DNA of 8,798 nucleotides, from positions 1 to 8,798 of the forward strand of contig JADJXM010000030.1 in the NCBI GenBank assembly GCA_016715865.1, read 5' to 3'. The notes beneath the pieces are model-generated. The model saw only the letters and a program-made list of their open reading frames with translations, was not told where the DNA came from and searched no databases. How positions within the stretch are numbered: the stretch's first letter is position 1; every line of letters starts with the position of its first letter. The DNA is from Acidobacteriota bacterium. Its GTDB lineage: Bacteria; Acidobacteriota; Blastocatellia; RBC074. This document shows positions 5,554 through 8,798 of the stretch, piece after piece. A program made the translations under genes and the position numbers.

Positions 5554-6638
5554 ACGACTTTACCGACTGAAACACTTCAAACACCCGCGGAGCCTGCACC
5601 GCCGCCGAATAACGCTCCTCAACCGTCTTTCGCCCAGCCATGCCAATCTCGTGCCGCAATTCGGGAGAATGAATCAATCGCTTAAGCTTCGCCACCCATT
5701 CTTCCTCTGAATCCGCAATAAACCCGTTCACCCCGTCCTGAATGATCTCCGTATTCACTCCGACAGGCGAACAGATCGTCGGTATTCCCAATGCCATATA
5801 CTGCAACGCCTTTAATCCGCATTTTCCGCGACTCCAGTCGTCGTCCGGCAACGGCATAACGCCGATATCTATCGCCTGTAAATCTTCTACCTCCGTAGCC
5901 GATCTCCACGGCATCGCTTCCACTTCAATGCCATTCAAACGGTATACGGTCGTCCCGATCACACGCATTCCGAATTTCTCGCTCTGTCCCAGGCGCAACA
6001 GCGCGCCTCGAAGCGTATCTAGATGCTGCACCGTGCTGAAACTCCCGCTCCAACCGATAACAGTTTCCAGTTTCCGGTTTCCAGTTTTCAGTGGGGTGTT
6101 AGTTAGCGGTAGATATTTTTCAGTATCGATTGTGGTGGGAATGATCGTGACGTTGGGATTGTATCGCCGCGCATAATCGGCCAGATATGAGTTCCCGGCC
6201 ATAACGTGTGCCGATAATCGACAAACGCCGGCGGTTTTGCCGGGAAATTTGAGCTTGCTCAGATAACCGTTCGACGGGCTGACATACGAGACAAAAACAG
6301 CATCATCGAAATCGAAGACAACCGGCACTCGCGTCCAGCCAAGTACCCTTTCTATCACCGCCGGCCCGAGCAGCGCCGCTTCACGAAACACGTAAACCAG
6401 ATCGTAACGCCTGACCGATAAGAGTGACCGAAAACGCGGCCGAATGACTCCACTATCAGCGCAGCCTTACGGGCCATTTGCCCGGGACTGTAAAGAATCT
6501 CTGCAGTTCATCGCTTTCGAATGGATGGTAGTCGATCTCGACTCCCAGGTGATTCAACCAGGGTTCCCATTGCTCGATTCGAAACCGCTGACCGGGTGAA
6601 GTGTCGTATACACTGGGCACTATCGCCAGAACCTTCAT
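5552..6638 (-). CDS. GT4-type glycosyltransferase, two frameshifts
   Basis: Starts at ATG 6638 (MKVLAIVPSVYDTSPGQRF), overlapping the TGA of the membrane-protein gene as ATGA, with AGGG just upstream. Two breaks divide it: an A is missing in AAA at 6477-6479 (repair gives VPGKMARKAALIVESF) and a T is missing in TTTT at 6431-6434 (repair gives GRVFRSLLSVRRYDLVYVF). The repaired protein has 362 residues. The N-terminal half is the acceptor domain, including YVFREAALLGP and VVFDFDDAVF. The C-terminal half is the donor domain, with VIGWSGSFSTVQHLDTL and the sugar-nucleotide region KALQYMALGIPTICSPVGVNTEII. It acts at the cytoplasmic face and transfers a sugar to a lipid-linked glycan; donor and linkage are unknown. 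An extra stretch TPLKTGNRKLET comes from a mini-repeat. The fragment from GTG 6391 to the stop is intact. Confidence 0.85.
6061..6093 (-). repeat. CAGTTTCC mini-repeat inside the glycosyltransferase gene
   Basis: The plus strand has a run of near-identical 7-8 base units (CAGTTTC, CAGTTTC, CGGTTTC, CAGTTTTC). On the coding strand it is read in frame as PLKTGNRKLET between the acceptor and donor domains (after IDTEKYLPL). It appears to be an in-frame repeat insertion at a loop. Confidence 0.7.
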
Positions 6639-7967
6639 GCACCCTGCCTGTAATTCTGTGCTATCCCTACCGCTACCGGGCGCCCCATCATTTGTTGTCG
6701 CTGCTTCAGAACCTTCTTCAACTGTTTCATCTCCAGCCCGTAGATCGCAAAGATCAGCAGCCATGGCAACAACTGCGCCCGTTGACGGAAGACCAGCCCG
6801 ACATTCCCGAACATCATGCTGTAGAGCAGCCCCAGCGCCACAATGAAGACCAGCATCGGCGAAATCTCAGAGAATTTCGTCTTTATCGCATGCCATAACC
6901 CCGGTATCAGCCCGGCAAAGAAAAGCCACCACCAGACGAGCAGTTCCGGCAACGTCATGATCATTCGCACACTGCCGCCACCCAACTGCCACGGAAATGG
7001 AGCGAGCAACAGATGCACCGCGCCCACCAGTGTCCCCATAACGAATCCCGTACTCGTTCGCATGTCGAACTGCGTCACAACGCCCGAACCCTGATTTTTG
7101 GCAACGTCCTTGCGAAATTTCTGAATACGTTCTGTATCGAAAGCCTCAATCTGGGCCTGACTGCGCGCGAGCATTCCCGACGATACTGCAAAAGGAATGA
7201 CCAGCACACCGATCGCGATCGCCCCCTTAACTGACGATCCCCATTTGCCGAACTGCGGCATCATGAGCGACACGCCGGCCGCTATCGCTGCAATAAACGC
7301 CGCATAAAATCTGAATGGATACAACAACAGAATCGATGATGCAGCCAGGAGCACGTATCGCACAGTGAACCCGGTCAATTTCAAATGCACGCAGGCATAG
7401 ATCGCCACGCACTCAATGAAGATAACAACCGGCTCTTTCAACGTCTGACATGACCAGATGATCAACGAAGGAAAGACTACGCACACCCACCCGACACGAA
7501 TCGCTGTCCAGTTTGAAAAAGACTTCGCGCAATGCGATAAGCGAAGACAACAGTCATCGCCCCGAAAAAGCAGTTCAATACCGCCGCGGCATCCGCCCAA
7601 CCGACCCGCTCAGGTACATAGGCGTGCCGACCAGGTAGTAATACCCTTCGTGGTATGAGTCCAGCGCCCCAAGAAGAACTCCGGGCAGATCGAGTATACC
7701 TATCCCCTGCTGCCGCCAGCTTCCGGCATACCACGCACCCATGAAATACCCGCTGCTGTCGGCATCTCCGATCACATTTATCAGACCGAATTCATAGACT
7801 ACGATCGCTGCTGCGAACCTGACTGCCAGCGCGATCAGAAAGAATTTCATCTGAATATGACGCGTTTCAAAATGATGCCGCGTCAACGTGATCAGAAAAC
7901 ATCCCACTCCTGCCAATATACAGACGAGGATGATTCCTAAAAGCAGATCGTTATCAGGTTTATACAT
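6635..7967 (-). CDS. Polytopic membrane protein, GT-C glycosyltransferase or Wzy-like polymerase, two frameshifts
   Basis: Starts at ATG 7967 (MYKPDNDLLLGIILVCIL), 9 bases after the upstream stop, with AAGG just before it. Two breaks: a G is missing in GGG at 7605-7607 (repair gives PMYLSGVGWADAAAVLNCFF) and a T is missing in the T-run at 7516-7520 (repair gives RIARSLFSNWTAIRVGW). The repaired protein is 444 residues. It has many hydrophobic segments, for example LLLGIILVCILAGVGCFLI, FFLIALAVRFAAAIVVYEF, RYVLLAASSILLLYPFRFY, GAIAIGVLVIPFAV and LLVWWWLFFAGLIPGL. An acidic first-loop stretch GDADSSGYFMGAW resembles the catalytic loop of GT-C enzymes. Wzy-type polymerases look similar by length and topology, so the choice between the two is open. 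Its stop overlaps the next glycosyltransferase start by ATGA, so the two are coupled. Confidence 0.7.
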
Positions 7968-7976
7968 ACCCTTGTC

Positions 7977-8798
7977 TCAGATTTTCGGGGAGATGGGGGT
8001 GTTGTGGGTGATTTGCTGGTAGACCTTACGATAGCGTATACCGCCAACTGTTTCGAGGTCGAAATATTCGCGGGCAACCTGCCTGCACCTTCGTGCAAGG
8101 TCAGGATCATTCATCAAGTCAACCAATTTGCCGGCTGCCACGTCAATCCCGCTGCCGGACAGATCGTCGATTATGACACCAACTTTGTGATTTTCAAGAA
8201 TTTTATCTGTATCACCTACACCGCGATTCGCCACCACCGGGCAAACCCGCCGCAAGGTACTCAGGAATCTTGGTCGGAGAGGCCGCAATCTGCGAAAACG
8301 TGGCCTTGCGAAATGACAGCCCCGCTCCGACCTGACTCAAATGCGCCGGGACATCGCACGGGTCGACACTGCCTATCCAGACATCACCCTCGGTGACTCC
8401 CAGTCCGCTTAATCGCAATAGCACCTCTGCGGCAGGCGCTCCGGTCAGTAATCGCAGCTTCGCCGCTGGATGAATCTTCTTCCACGAGAGATAAAATCGC
8501 CCCATTTCCTCAAGCAAATATAATCCGGTTACTGACCCCGCATAAACCAGATCCGGGCTTTTTAATCGTACTCCTTCTTTGAATTTCGCTAAATCGACAC
8601 AGCACGGGATCACTTCAATTGCGGATTCTTCACGCCATTCCTGTTCCTGCACCCAATCCCTCATCGTCTCTGTCAAGACAACTACCTGATCGGCATTGCG
8701 AATCCCAAAGCGCTCAAGCCATTTCAACGCTCGATACGACAGCCCCCCGAAACGCATAAGCCCCGCATCGACATACTCATCCGCCAGCAGGCCACGTA
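7977..8798 (-). CDS. GT4-type glycosyltransferase, 5' end outside the window, one frameshift
   Basis: The frame is open to the right window edge: upstream of Met 8757 it reads RGLLADEYVDAGL, text typical before the first helix of GT4 acceptor domains. The start is therefore outside the window, and Met 8757 is internal. One break near 8239-8241 (one base too many in the CCCGG stretch) is repaired as TKIPEYLAAGLPVVANRGVGDTD. The repaired piece is about 273 residues. Visible motifs: DQVVVLTETMRDW; VIPCCVDLAKF; VYAGSVTGLY; LLTGAPAAEV; and the donor-binding region KIPEYLAAGLPVV, matching GT4. The end is HNTPISPKI. It would add a sugar at the cytoplasmic face. It is the first gene of the visible part of the operon and lies 9 bases before the membrane-protein gene. 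Confidence 0.8.

Noticed and set aside
6639..6764. N-terminal extension of the second glycosyltransferase
   Set aside because: The extra residues are an out-of-frame reading of the membrane-protein gene. The Met at 6638 begins the family-like text and overlaps the upstream stop.

Overview
The window looks like part of a bacterial surface-polysaccharide (exopolysaccharide or O-antigen type) locus. All genes I can support lie on the minus strand and read from the right edge to the left edge, so the window starts inside one gene and ends inside another. The plus strand has no convincing gene. The dispersed repeats (a GCAGGCATCC palindrome, a GGAGTACCGC palindrome, an array of TCTGCGATTCAA units, a CAGTTTCC mini-repeat) and the family mix remind me of soil Acidobacteriota such as Blastocatellia. 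That assignment is inference from memory, not demonstrated here.

Layout in the direction of transcription: (1) 8798-7977, a GT4-type glycosyltransferase cut by the window edge; (2) 7967-6635, a polytopic membrane protein that could be a GT-C transferase or Wzy-like polymerase; (3) 6638-5552, a second GT4-type glycosyltransferase, coupled to gene 2 by an ATGA overlap; (4) a near-perfect palindrome at 5553-5478; (5) 5460-4348, an extended-SDR NDP-sugar epimerase; (6) 4337-3584, a left-handed beta-helix acyltransferase whose C-terminus runs into a repeat array; (7) two opposed blocks of 33-34 bp repeats (3621-3521 and 3453-3374); (8) 3350-2616, a membrane-anchored transglutaminase-like protein; (9) a 1407 bp IS4-type insertion sequence (2622-1216) with 17 bp perfect terminal inverted repeats and a 6 bp target duplication, inserted into one arm of a dispersed palindrome; (10) 1144-542, a YdcF/SanA-like DUF218 protein; (11) 545-1 (partial), a second, divergent DUF218-like protein whose start overlaps the stop of the first.

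The epimerase would supply a nucleotide sugar, the two GT4 enzymes would build the glycan on a lipid carrier, the membrane protein would transfer or polymerise, and the acyltransferase would decorate. The roles of the transglutaminase-like and DUF218 proteins are unknown, but both are envelope-type proteins.

Five reading frames (the transposase, the acyltransferase, both GT4 genes and the membrane protein) are broken by nine single-base-type frameshifts. Eight of these can be repaired by adding or removing one base, and seven of those lie in or next to a short homopolymer. This points to uncorrected sequencing or assembly errors more than to true pseudogenes, and it must be settled before the genes are interpreted as broken.
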